Source: Bryobacteraceae bacterium
Lineage (GTDB): Bacteria; Acidobacteriota; Terriglobia; Bryobacterales; Bryobacteraceae
Length of the DNA: 64,000 nt
Reading direction: 5' to 3'
Assembly: GCA_026002875.1 (NCBI GenBank)
Contig: BPGE01000001.1
Span: forward strand, 1,922,001 to 1,986,000
The notes beneath the pieces were generated by a model. That model had not been told where the DNA came from and made no database searches. It worked only from the letters and a program-made list of their open reading frames with translations. This document shows positions 1 to 8,752 of the stretch, piece by piece; position 1 is the first letter of the stretch, and every line of letters begins with the position of its first letter. The position numbers and the translations under genes are program-made.

Positions 1-2
1 CG

Positions 3-1499
3 CCGGCGGCGCGAAACGAATTCCGGGTGCAGGTCTATGACGAAGGCATCCGCGGCGATGAGCGCGTCCTTCTGGCGGACCGCATGGGAACGCCGCGATC
101 GGAGCGGGCGTGGCGCATGGTCGAGGCGCCGAACGTGGAGGCGACGATCCGTCTGGCGGACCGGCGCTGGCACGTCGTCTGCAGCGGAACCTATCCGCTG
201 CCCCTGTCGCGCACCTGGCCGGCGTGGCTGCTGCTGGGGACATGCGTGCTGATCACGGCGTCGGTGGTGGCGCTGATCTGGAGCCTGCAGCGGCAGAATG
301 CGCGGGTGCGGGACGAAGTGCGGCGCAGGACGCGGCAGCTGCGGCGCGCCATCCGGCTGGCGAGAGAGGGATCGGAGGCCAAGAGCCGGTTTCTGGCCAA
401 AGTCAGCCACGAGATCCGCACGCCGCTGAACGGCATCATCGGCATGACGAACCTGATGCTGGAAGGCGAGTTGAGCCCGGAACAGCGCGATTCCGCCCGG
501 ACGGTCCTGAGCGCCAGCCAGCACCTGCTGGCGGTTCTCAATGACACGCTGGATCTGTCGAAGATCGAGGCGGGGAAGCTCGCGTTGCAGAAGGAGCCGT
601 TCGATCTGCGCGGGCTGGTGAGGGAGTGCGAGCGGATTTACAGGCCTTCGGCGGAGCAGAAAGGGCTCGAGTTCCGCACGGTCGCCGGGGACGCGCTGCC
701 CGAGTGGGTGCTGGGCGATGTGACGCGTTTGCGGCAGGTTGTGTGGAATCTCTTGAGCAACGCTGTCAAGTTCACTGAACGCGGCAGCGTGGAGCTGAGG
801 GTGACGCGGGCTGCTCCGCCGCGCGTGCGCTTCGAGGTGCGGGACACCGGCTCCGGCATCGCGAAAGAGGATCTGGAAAGACTGTTCGAGCCCTATTTCC
901 AGTCGAGCCGTCCGGGGCGTCACGCCGAGGGTACGGGGCTTGGTCTGGCCATCAGCCGCCGGCTGGTGCAGTTGATGGACGGAGAGATGGGATGCGAGAG
1001 CCGCGTGGGGGAGGGAAGCCTGTTCTGGTTCGAGGTTCCGCTGCCTGAATGCGCGCATCCGGCTTCGGACTCTGCACGCGCGGAGGCGCAGCCGGAGATG
1101 GCGCGGGATCTCTCCGTGCTTGTCGCTGAAGACAATCCAGTGAATCAGAAGGTGCTGAAGCGGCTTCTGGAGAAACTCGGCTGCCGGGTGACGCTCGCCC
1201 GGGACGGCGCCGAGGCGCTCGAAAGGCTGGAACAGGAGCGCTTCGACGCCGTCTTCATGGATTGTCAGATGCCCCGGATGGACGGCTATGAGGCGGCTCG
1301 GCGGATCCGGGCGATGGGCGGCGAGATGTTGCGGGTTCCGATCGTGGCGCTGACGGCGCACGCCATGGAGAGCGACCGTCTGCGATGCCTGCAGTCGGGC
1401 ATGGACGACTATGTGACGAAGCCGGTGAGCCTGGACGGCCTGCGGGCGGCCCTGGAGAGAGCCGTGGCGCGCCCTGCCGCCGCCGCGAAGAGAGACTGA
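3..1499 (+). CDS. Hybrid sensor histidine kinase, 5' end outside window
   Basis: C-terminal part of a membrane-bound hybrid histidine kinase. The frame is open to the left edge, so the gene starts outside the window; the GTG at 27 is only the first possible internal start. Numbering from that GTG, residues 1-58 look like the end of an extracytoplasmic CHASE-type sensor domain. A membrane segment (about 64-85) and a basic coiled coil (88-118) follow. The dimerisation/phosphoacceptor H-box is VSHEIRTPLNG with His128. The ATPase has an N-box around Asn241 and G-boxes DTGSGI and GTGLGLAI. A receiver domain (about 361-480) carries acidic pair E368/D369, phosphoacceptor Asp412 and Lys465. It would phosphorylate its own receiver; any downstream partner is not visible. 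The ligand is unknown. Confidence 0.9.
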   Translation, partial: PAARNEFRVQVYDEGIRGDERVLLADRMGTPRSERAWRMVEAPNVEATIRLADRRWHVVCSGTYPLPLSRTWPAWLLLGTCVLITASVVALIWSLQRQNARVRDEVRRRTRQLRRAIRLAREGSEAKSRFLAKVSHEIRTPLNGIIGMTNLMLEGELSPEQRDSARTVLSASQHLLAVLNDTLDLSKIEAGKLALQKEPFDLRGLVRECERIYRPSAEQKGLEFRTVAGDALPEWVLGDVTRLRQVVWNLLSNAVKFTERGSVELRVTRAAPPRVRFEVRDTGSGIAKEDLERLFEPYFQSSRPGRHAEGTGLGLAISRRLVQLMDGEMGCESRVGEGSLFWFEVPLPECAHPASDSARAEAQPEMARDLSVLVAEDNPVNQKVLKRLLEKLGCRVTLARDGAEALERLEQERFDAVFMDCQMPRMDGYEAARRIRAMGGEMLRVPIVALTAHAMESDRLRCLQSGMDDYVTKPVSLDGLRAALERAVARPAAAAKRD

Positions 1500-1554
1500 G
1501 AACGGCCCTGGCAGGGCGCCGGTCTGTTACACTCAACGCGAAGCGGCACGATCG

Positions 1555-2127
1555 ATGACATCCGGGGAAGTTCTCAATCTGTTCCGGGAAACGGGCGCGT
1601 TTCTGGAGGGTCACTTTCAGCTTTCAAGCGGACTGCACTCGCCGAAATATCTGCAGTGCGCGCTGGTGCTGCAGCATCCCCGGCACGCCGAGGCGCTCGG
1701 CCGAGCCCTGGCCGGCGCGGTGACGGCGCCGGTGGATCTGGTGGCGAGCCCCGCGCTGGGCGGGCTGATCATCGGCCACGAGGTGGCGCGCGCGCTTGGC
1801 GTCAGGCACATCTTCGCCGAACGGGACGCCGCGCGGCGCATGACGTTGCGGCGCGGTTTCTCGGTGAACCCCGGCGAGCGGGCGCTGATCGTCGAGGACG
1901 TCATCACCACCGGCGGCAGCACGAAGGAAGTCGCCGATCTGCTGCGCGGACTGGGCGCGGAGGTTGCCGGGGCGGCCTCCATCATCGACCGCAGCGGGGG
2001 CGCGGCTGCGCTGGACGTCCCGCGCGTATCTCTGGCCACGCTGACCGTGGAGGCGTGGGAAGCGGCCGAGTGCCCGCTGTGCCGCGCGGGCGCTCCGGTG
2101 GTCAAGCCGGGATCGCGAAACCTCTGA
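1555..2127 (+). CDS. pyrE: Orotate phosphoribosyltransferase
   Basis: Transfers phosphoribosyl from PRPP to orotate to make OMP, the fifth step of pyrimidine synthesis, in the cytoplasm. The protein has 190 residues, normal for the short bacterial form. The PRPP-binding loop ALIVEDVITTGGST lies at about 110-123, and the N-terminal substrate region FQLSSGLHSPKYLQC is typical. It starts at an ATG 55 bp after the kinase gene and is the first gene of a tight plus-strand run: the truA start lies 7 bp after its stop. A TACACT element at 1528-1533 could be a -10 box, but no good -35 is visible. Confidence 0.93.
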   Translation: MTSGEVLNLFRETGAFLEGHFQLSSGLHSPKYLQCALVLQHPRHAEALGRALAGAVTAPVDLVASPALGGLIIGHEVARALGVRHIFAERDAARRMTLRRGFSVNPGERALIVEDVITTGGSTKEVADLLRGLGAEVAGAASIIDRSGGAAALDVPRVSLATLTVEAWEAAECPLCRAGAPVVKPGSRNL

Positions 2128-2134
2128 ACCAGCC

Positions 2135-2884
2135 ATGCGGCGCATCCGCATCGTCGTAGCCTATGACGGCACGGAATTCCACGGCTGGCAGGTGCAGCCG
2201 GGGCTGGCGACGGTGCAGGGGTGGCTCGAACGCGTGGTCGGCGAGATCGAAGGCGCGCCGGTCAAGGTGCATGGCAGCGGGCGCACCGACGCCGGGGTTC
2301 ATGCGCTCGGGCAGGTGGCGGCGTTTACGATCCGCAATCCGATTCCCTGCGCCAACCTGCGCAAGGCGATGAACCGGCTGCTGCCGCGCGCCATCCGCGT
2401 TCTGGAGGCGGCAGAGACCCGCGAGGACTTTCATCCGCGGTATCACGCCCGCAGCAAAACATACGAGTACCGCATCTGGCGCGACGAGGTCTGCCCGCCG
2501 CACCGGCGGCTCTATCTCTGCCATTTTCCCTATCCGCTGGACGAGGCGCGGATGGCGGAGCTGGCGCCTCTGTTCGAAGGCGAGCACGACTTTACCGCTT
2601 TCGCCGCGGCCGATGAGCGCGACGCTCTGGGCGGCAGCAAGGTGCGCCGGATCTTCGAGTCCCGGCTGTGGCGCGAGGGACCGGAGCTGGTCTTCCGCGT
2701 GCGGGGCTCGGGCTTCCTCAAGCATATGGTGCGCATCATGGCGGGGACGCTTGTGGAGGCGGGCAAGGGCAACGTGGGCCGCGAGGAGTTCCTGGCCCGT
2801 CTGCAGCCAGGCTTCCCGGGCAAGGCCGGGCCGGCGATGCCGGCCTCGGGGCTGTTTCTGATGAGCGTGGAGTACGAACCATGA
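2135..2884 (+). CDS. truA: tRNA pseudouridine(38-40) synthase
   Basis: Isomerises uridines 38, 39 and 40 in the anticodon arm of many tRNAs. It has 249 residues, the usual bacterial length. The catalytic motif GSGRTDAGVHALGQ at 47-60 contains the nucleophile Asp52, and KTYEYRIW and the C-terminal GSGFLKHMVRIM segment are family hallmarks. It sits 7 bp after pyrE, and its stop overlaps the ATG of the next gene (ATGA at 2881-2884), so translation is probably coupled. The gene is complete. Confidence 0.94.
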   Translation: MRRIRIVVAYDGTEFHGWQVQPGLATVQGWLERVVGEIEGAPVKVHGSGRTDAGVHALGQVAAFTIRNPIPCANLRKAMNRLLPRAIRVLEAAETREDFHPRYHARSKTYEYRIWRDEVCPPHRRLYLCHFPYPLDEARMAELAPLFEGEHDFTAFAAADERDALGGSKVRRIFESRLWREGPELVFRVRGSGFLKHMVRIMAGTLVEAGKGNVGREEFLARLQPGFPGKAGPAMPASGLFLMSVEYEP

Positions 2885-3825
2885 AAACCCTTCTCTGCGG
2901 GCTGCTGTGCTGCGCGGCGCTGGGCGCGCCGCCGCCGGCGATTTTCGACACGGACATGGGCAACGACATCGACGATGCGCTGGCCCTGGCGATGCTGCAT
3001 GCGCTGGAGGCGCGCGGCGAGATCCGGCTCCGCGCGGTCACGGTCACCAAGGACAACCCCTGGGCGGCGCGCTATGTCAGCGCGGTGAACCGTTTCTACG
3101 GGCGGGGCGATCTGCCGGTGGGCCTGGTCCGAAGCGGGGTGACGAAAGACGAGGGCAACTACGTCCGCCGGACCGTGGAAGAAGGCCGCTGGCCGCATGA
3201 CACCGAATTTCCCGACGCCGTCGAATTGCTGCAGCGCGTTTTGTCCGCGGAAGCCGACGGCAGCGTCATTCTGATCCAGGTGGGATTCTCGACGAACCTC
3301 GCGCGGCTGCTCGAGGCGCCGGGCGGCAGGGAGCTGGCCGCGCGCAAGGTGAAATTCCTGTCCCTGATGGCGGGCGATTTCACCGGAAAGGGGCCGGAAT
3401 ACAACGTGAGGGAAGATATCCCTTCCGCGCAGAAACTGGCTGCGGACTGGCCCACGCCGATGATCTGGAGCGGATTTGAAGTGGGACGGACCATGAAATT
3501 TCCGGCGCGGTCGATCGAGCGCGATTTCGCCTGGGCGCCTCGCCATCCCGTGGTGGAAGGCTACCGGAATTACATGAAATTCCCGTACGACCGCGAGACC
3601 TGGGACCTGACGTCGGTGCTGTACGCCGCCAGGCCGGAGGACGGCTATTTCACGCTCTCCGGGCCGGGGCGCGTGATCGTGGACGAGCGGGGCTTCACCC
3701 GGTTCGAGCCCGATCCGGCGGGCCGGCACCGGTATCTGAAAGTGGACGATGCGCAGCGGGCGCGCGCTCTGGAAGCCATGATCTGGCTGGCATCCCAACC
3801 GGCGCGGAACGGCATGCGAAACTAG
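2881..3825 (+). CDS. Exported nucleoside hydrolase (IunH-like)
   Basis: Predicted to hydrolyse the N-glycosidic bond of ribonucleosides. The start at 2881 is chosen because it overlaps the truA stop (ATGA) and begins a hydrophobic signal peptide, MKTLLCGLLCCAALGAPPP; a longer reading from 2668 would run through truA. The calcium-binding motif of the family follows directly as DTDMGNDIDDALAL (about residues 22-35), a variant of the classical DTDPGxDDAxAL seen in exported homologues. The protein has 314 residues, normal for the family. A secreted nucleoside hydrolase in a pyrE operon suggests scavenging of external nucleosides. The substrate is not predictable from sequence alone. Confidence 0.82.
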   Translation: MKTLLCGLLCCAALGAPPPAIFDTDMGNDIDDALALAMLHALEARGEIRLRAVTVTKDNPWAARYVSAVNRFYGRGDLPVGLVRSGVTKDEGNYVRRTVEEGRWPHDTEFPDAVELLQRVLSAEADGSVILIQVGFSTNLARLLEAPGGRELAARKVKFLSLMAGDFTGKGPEYNVREDIPSAQKLAADWPTPMIWSGFEVGRTMKFPARSIERDFAWAPRHPVVEGYRNYMKFPYDRETWDLTSVLYAARPEDGYFTLSGPGRVIVDERGFTRFEPDPAGRHRYLKVDDAQRARALEAMIWLASQPARNGMRN

Positions 3826-3833
3826 GATGTAGC

Positions 3834-4253
3834 ATGAGCGAAAAGCTGACTGAGCCGTTGCCGCCGTTGCCGCCCGTGCGCCAATGGCTGCCGCCGCTGG
3901 TGATCGCCTGGCTGGTGCCCGGGGGCGGGCACATGTATCTCAAGCGGTACTATCGCGGGGCCATTCTGGGCGGTTGCACATCGGTTTTGTTCATCCTCGG
4001 CCTGCTGATGCGGGGCTATCTGTTCGAGCCGATGACCGGCGACCTGCTGACGACCATCATCTACGTCGGCGGCGCCATCGCCGACCGGGCGACCGGGCTG
4101 CTGTACATTCTGGCGCGGATCTTCGGCTACAGCGCGCCGGACGTGGCCGGCCATTCGATCGACTACGGAACGAAGTTTCTCGTGATCGCCGGGCTGTTCA
4201 ATATTCTGGCGATGGTCGATGCCTTCGAGATCGCCGCGGGGAGGAAGGACTGA
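3834..4253 (+). CDS. Small multi-pass membrane protein (TM2/DUF6677-like)
   Basis: Protein of 139 residues with about three to four hydrophobic segments (about 20-32, 40-62, 68-90, 110-132). The LVPGGGHMYLKRYYRGA stretch resembles the PG-x-GH-x-Y motif of TM2-type and acidobacterial DUF6677-like proteins. No enzymatic motif is visible. The ATG at 3834 lies 8 bp after the nucleoside hydrolase stop, and the next gene starts 3 bp after this one, so it is part of the pyrE-truA operon. The family name is tentative and the function unknown. Confidence 0.7.
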   Translation: MSEKLTEPLPPLPPVRQWLPPLVIAWLVPGGGHMYLKRYYRGAILGGCTSVLFILGLLMRGYLFEPMTGDLLTTIIYVGGAIADRATGLLYILARIFGYSAPDVAGHSIDYGTKFLVIAGLFNILAMVDAFEIAAGRKD

Positions 4254-4256
4254 GCG

Positions 4257-4439
4257 ATGAAAATGACGCTCACGCACTTCGAGGCGACGCTGATCCTGGC
4301 CATCTTCATTTCCGCGGTTCTGGCGGTGGTGACCAAGAAGACCGACGAGGAGCGGTTCCGCTACGGAATGCGGTCGCTCGGATGGTTCTTCGTGACGGTC
4401 TTCGGGCTGGCGTGGCTCATGTACCTGGGCCACCGCTGA
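4257..4439 (+). CDS. Small two-span membrane protein of unknown function
   Basis: Protein of 60 residues with two hydrophobic stretches (about 8-25 and 42-56) separated by the charged loop TKKTDEERFRYG. It is not recognised as a known family. It starts 3 bp after the stop of the preceding membrane protein, so the two are co-translated and may work together. Its stop codon lies inside a hairpin at 4433-4447, the probable end of the operon. Confidence 0.65.
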   Translation: MKMTLTHFEATLILAIFISAVLAVVTKKTDEERFRYGMRSLGWFFVTVFGLAWLMYLGHR

Positions 4440-4447
4440 AACAGCGG
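4433..4447 (+). terminator. Hairpin at end of the pyrE operon
   Basis: CCGCTG-AAA-CAGCGG is a perfect 6-bp stem with an AAA loop. It overlaps the stop codon of the last operon gene, and a short T-run follows at 4460-4464. This is a weak intrinsic terminator at most. Confidence 0.35.
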
Positions 4448-4455
4448 GCCGGCCT

Positions 4456-5406
4456 TCACTTTTTGATCCGTGTCACCGTCTCGCTGACCGTCTCCGGGCG
4501 GCCAAGCTCCCTGGGGCTGTTGAGGCTGGGACGCTGGACGGAAAAGACGGTGACGACGGAGCCGTCCGGGCTCTGGCGCGAGGTGAAAATCTGACGCTCC
4601 CGCAGCTGCGGAGCGGCGCCGGATTCAATGGTGCGGCCGGGCGCGGCCACGCCGTAGACGTCGACGACGGTGTCCTCGGTGCCGTCAGGATTCTTTCGCG
4701 TGACGCTCGACAGCTGCCGGCTGAGCCGGAGCGAGCCGGTGGTGGCGGCTTCATATTCCTCCACCTGCTGATGGACCGTTCCATCCGTTTCCCGGGCGCG
4801 GGTCACGCGCCGCTGCGCCGGGATGAATGCGCCGTTGGCGTCGCGGACGTAGACGGTTTCCTCGCGCTCGGAGGCTTTTTCGGCTTCCCGCACGGTCTCG
4901 GTCACGCTGCGCTTTTCGAGCACTTCGAAGCCGCCGCTCAGCGACGGCCGCTCGACGCGCGTTTCGCTCACCGTCTGCTCTCCCTGCCTGCGCGCCTCGC
5001 GCACCGACTTCTCCGCCGGCCGCAGGCTGCCGTTGATGTCGCCGCGGTAGACGACGGACGTTTCCACCAGCACGCCGTCCGGCCTCACGGCCGTTTCGGT
5101 CACGATCTTCTCCGGCGGCAGCGGAGCGCCGTTGGCGTCGAATCGCCGGATGATGCGTTCCGTGACCACCGTGCCGTCCGGGCGTTTGGTCACTTTCTCT
5201 TCGGTGCGCTCGACAGGCACCTGGCGCCCGTTGAGGTTCCGGATGGTTTCCGAGGACGAGCTCTCGTCGCGCGCCGCAACGGACCACTCCGTGCGGCGGC
5301 CGTTGGGATCGAACACATAGGTCCGGGATTCGCGCTGCTGGCCCCAAAGCGCGGCGCCGGCCAGCCACACGAGGAGGATGCGCCTCATACCTGCAGTCAT
5401 CGGCAT
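4456..5406 (-). CDS. Exported repeat protein of unknown function
   Basis: Protein of 316 residues with an N-terminal export signal (RRILLVWLAGAALWGQQ). The mature part is made of about six imperfect repeats of 45-50 residues. Each carries a D-x-NG or RPDG turn followed by strands rich in V, E, T and R, such as RPDGTVVTERIIRRFDANG and RPDGVLVETSVVYRGDING. The pattern suggests a repetitive beta structure at the cell surface or in the periplasm. No known family is recognised. Two later in-frame ATGs (the seventh codon, at 5388, is plausible) could be the true start, and no clear ribosome binding site decides. It lies downstream of the carboxypeptidase-regulatory-like gene, 26 bp away on the same strand. 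Confidence 0.7.
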   Translation of the reverse strand: MPMTAGMRRILLVWLAGAALWGQQRESRTYVFDPNGRRTEWSVAARDESSSSETIRNLNGRQVPVERTEEKVTKRPDGTVVTERIIRRFDANGAPLPPEKIVTETAVRPDGVLVETSVVYRGDINGSLRPAEKSVREARRQGEQTVSETRVERPSLSGGFEVLEKRSVTETVREAEKASEREETVYVRDANGAFIPAQRRVTRARETDGTVHQQVEEYEAATTGSLRLSRQLSSVTRKNPDGTEDTVVDVYGVAAPGRTIESGAAPQLRERQIFTSRQSPDGSVVTVFSVQRPSLNSPRELGRPETVSETVTRIKK

Positions 5407-5432
5407 TCCGCCGCCGGAAGATTAGCCCCGCG

Positions 5433-5810
5433 TCACTGATAGACGCTGACCGGTGGCTGCGGGGGATTCAGCCGGACCTCGATGGTCCGTTCTTCTTCGT
5501 CGATCTCGAACGTCTGGCCGAACGTCTGATACCCCTTCGCGATCACCTGGATCAGAATGTCGCCCTGAGGCAGGGGCGGGATCTTGGCCACGCCGTCCTG
5601 GTTCGTCCGCGTCTGCCAGCTGGTGTAGACTTTCTTGCCCAGTTTCATGTAATTGCGCCCGCGGACGAACTTCACCACGACGCTTGCCTGCGGAATCGGG
5701 CGGCCCGTATGGCTCTTCACCTCGACGCGCAGGGTCGTCATCGGCGGATCCGCGCGCAGCGGAATGACCAGCAGCGATGCCAGCAGCAGCAGCCGGAGTC
5801 GTGCGCCCAT
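5433..5810 (-). CDS. Exported carboxypeptidase-regulatory-like domain protein
   Basis: Protein of 125 residues: a signal peptide (about 1-20, ending near LRADP) followed by one CarboxypepD_reg/Cna-B-like beta-sandwich. The signature is LRVEVKSHTGRPIPQASVVVK, then NQDGVAKIPPLPQGDILIQVIAKGYQTFGQ. The same domain forms the N-terminus of the Oar-type receptors in this window, but here it stands alone. It is divergent from the receptor at 5939 with 128 bp between the starts. Binding to sugars or proteins is possible; the role is unknown. Confidence 0.75.
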   Translation of the reverse strand: MGARLRLLLLASLLVIPLRADPPMTTLRVEVKSHTGRPIPQASVVVKFVRGRNYMKLGKKVYTSWQTRTNQDGVAKIPPLPQGDILIQVIAKGYQTFGQTFEIDEEERTIEVRLNPPQPPVSVYQ

Positions 5811-5938
5811 GCTTTCATTGTAAGCCCGCGGCTCAGCCGAGGTCCGCCCGTTCCGGAAACAGGCCCGTCTGGCGGGAATCCGGAACCGCCCGGCGGCTCG
5901 ATGTGCGAATCCGTTCTCATCTGGGAAACGATAACAGG

Positions 5939-8752
5939 ATGATGGGTGCGAAATCGACGTTATCTCTCCTGCTGATGGTGGCGTCCCTGGCGGTGGTCTT
6001 GCGCGTGAATGCGCAGGAGGCGAGCCTCTCGGGCCGTGTCACGGATCCGGACGGCCGCGCCGTGGCGGGCGCGCGCGTGACGGTCGTGCAATCCGCCACC
6101 GGCTGGTCCGTGGAACGCAGAACGGACGCCGCGGGGGGCTACTTCGTTTCCGGCTTGCGTGTCGGCCGCTACAGCGTGCGCGCCGTGGCCGACGGGTTCC
6201 AGGCCGTCGAAAAGACTGTAGCCGTGACGGTGGGCGACCGACTGATCGCGGACCTGGAACTGCCCTTGCAGCAGGAGAAGGTCGTCGTCGAAGTGCGGGA
6301 CTCGGCGCTGATCGTGAACCGCGAGAATGCGGCCGTGTCGACGCTCTTTACGCGCGAGCTGATCCAGGATCTGCCGCTGAACGGACGCAGCTTCCAGTCC
6401 CTTCTCGAGCTGACGCCGGGCGTCGTGCTGGCGCCGGCCAGCATCAGCAACCCCGGGCAGTTCGCCGTCAACGGGCAGCGGACCAATGCCAACTACTTCA
6501 TGGTCGACGGCGTGAGCGCCAACGTGGCGGCCAGCGCATCGGCCACCTTCACGCAGCAGGCGGCAGGAACGCTTCCGGGACTGACGATTCTCGGCACATC
6601 CAGCGGGCTGGTTTCCATCGACGCCCTGCAGGAATTCCGCGTGACAACATCCAGTTATTCGGCCGAATACGGCAGGACGCCCGGGGGCCAGGTGATGTTG
6701 GTGACGCGGAGCGGAACCAACCGTTATTCCGGCTCTCTCTACAACTATTTCAGGAATGAAAAGCTGGATGCCAACGACTGGTTCGCCAACCGGAACCAGA
6801 TTGCCCGGCAGGCGCTGCGGCAGAACAATTTCGGAGGAGTTTTCGGCGGTCCTGTCCTGATTCCAAAACTCTATTCCGGCCGGGACCGGACATTCTTCTT
6901 CTTTTCATACGAAGGCCTGCGGCTCCGGCAGCCTCAGGCGGCGCTGCGGAATTTCCTGGTCCCCTCGCAGGAGGCGCGGCAGAAAGCGCAGGGAGCCGCC
7001 AGGGCGGTGCTGGAGGCTTTCCCGCTGCCCAACGCTCCGCTGCTGCCCGCCGACCGGCCGGATCCGAATCTGGGACGCTACATCGCCGGCACTTCCAATC
7101 CAAGCTCCTTTGCCGGCATCAGCCTGCGCGCCGACCACCGGTTTTCCAGCCGGATCACTGCTTTCGTCCGCTGGAACACGGCGCCCTCGGAGTCCCGGTC
7201 CTGGGTGTTCGCCAATCAGAACAATCACAACGAGATCAACACGACAACCGTCACCGGGGGGCTCACATGGGCCCTTTCAGCGGCTTTGGCGTCGGACCTG
7301 CGCGTCAACTGGAGCGGCAGCGATGGACGGTTCGAATTCATCGGACGGGAGATCGACGGGGCGAAGCTGCCGCCCGATTCGCTTCTCTTCGGGCCCAACA
7401 TCCCCAAAGAAACGTCTTCCGTGACTCTGAACCTGCTGCCATCGCCGAACACGCTGAGCCTGAGCCAGGGGCGGACGCTCGGCAACGACCAGCGGCAGTG
7501 GAACATCGTCGAGACCGTTTCGTACTACCGCTCCGGCCACAACATGAAGTTCGGCTTCGACTACCGGAGACTGGCGCCGGCGGTGAAAGCGCGCTCGATC
7601 GGAGTCACCCACGCCTTCACGACCAGGGCCGGCTCCAATGGCGTGACAGACCTCCTGGAGACGGGGCGCGTGAATGTTTCCATCCAGGCGCTCGCGCCTG
7701 TGACGGACTTCCGGATCCATAATTTTTCGGGCTTTCTTCAGGACACCTGGCGCGTCCTGCCGCGGCTGTCGCTCAATTACGGAGTGCGCTACGAATTGAA
7801 TCCGGCGCCTTCCGGCAGGCTGCTGCCCTACCGTCTGGACCAGGTGCGCAACCCGCTCGCGGCGCGGCTCGCGCCGCCAAACACGCGCCTGTACGAGACG
7901 CAGTGGCTGAACTTCGCCCCGCGCGCCGGCCTGGCCTTGCAGCTCAACAGCCGGGGCGATCTCGTGCTGCGGACCGGCGGCGGCGTTTTCTACGATCTCG
8001 GCAACGGTCCCGCGCTTCAGGGCTACACGAGCTTCCCCTACAACTCGGTCCGCAACCTGACCGCCGAACCTTGGCCGGTGCCGTTCGAAAGGATCCAGCC
8101 TGCCCCGTTCAACCAGGACCCGCCCTATGCCTCGACGTTCCGCCTGATGGATCCCTTCATCCGTCTCCCTTACACCGTTCAATGGAACGTGACACTGGAG
8201 AAGGCCATTGGCACGGACCAGGTCGTTTCGCTCGCCTATGTGGGCTCGCGGGGCGAGCGGCTGCTGCGCACAGAACTGCTGCGCAACATTTCGGCAACGG
8301 GCCAGCCGGTCGTCCCCGTGATCAACCCGGGTCTGTTCGCGCCCACCAGCACGGTCTTCATCACGAGGAACGAGGCCAGCCAGCGCTACCATTCGCTTCA
8401 GGCGCAGTTTCAGCGCCGCATGGCGGGCGGGCTGGATCTGCTGGCGAGCTACACCTGGTCGCGCGCCATGGACAACATGTCCGACGAGGCCACGGCAGGA
8501 CTGCCGGTGACCGGAATTGGATCATTCAACACGGATCTGGACCGCGAATTCGCCGCCGCGGATTTCGACGTCCGCCACACGTTCACGGCTGGCTTCACCT
8601 GGAAGCTCCCATCCCCCGCAGCCCGCGCCTGGCGGCACCTGGCCGGCGGATGGAGCCTGCAGGGCATCGTGCGGGCCCGCACCGGATTCCCGTTTCATGT
8701 CATTACGCAGGTCGTCGATCCCCTGAACTTCGGCTCCAACCGCCGCGTCGAC
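5939..8752 (+). pseudogene. Oar-like TonB-dependent receptor, 5' part, interrupted by IS4-family element
   Basis: First 938 codons of a large outer-membrane receptor. The chosen start is the ATG pair at 5939/5942, followed by a signal peptide ending near VNAQ. A carboxypeptidase-regulatory-like domain follows (LSGRVTDPDGRAVAGARVTV, residues about 32-110), then a TonB plug (about 120-240, LPLNGRSFQSLLELTPGVV) and barrel strands. The reading frame is broken after Asp938 by an insertion sequence; as it stands, translation ends at a stop at 8789-8791 inside the element. Removing the element and one 11-bp target copy joins this part in frame to 10151-10558, giving a 1073-residue receptor that ends in Phe. 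The allele was intact before insertion and is now probably inactive. Confidence 0.9.
8742..8752. repeat. Left copy of 11-bp target-site duplication
   Basis: GCCGCGTCGAC directly abuts the left end of the insertion sequence and is repeated exactly at 10140-10150. An 11-bp duplication fits the IS4 family. Confidence 0.93.
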
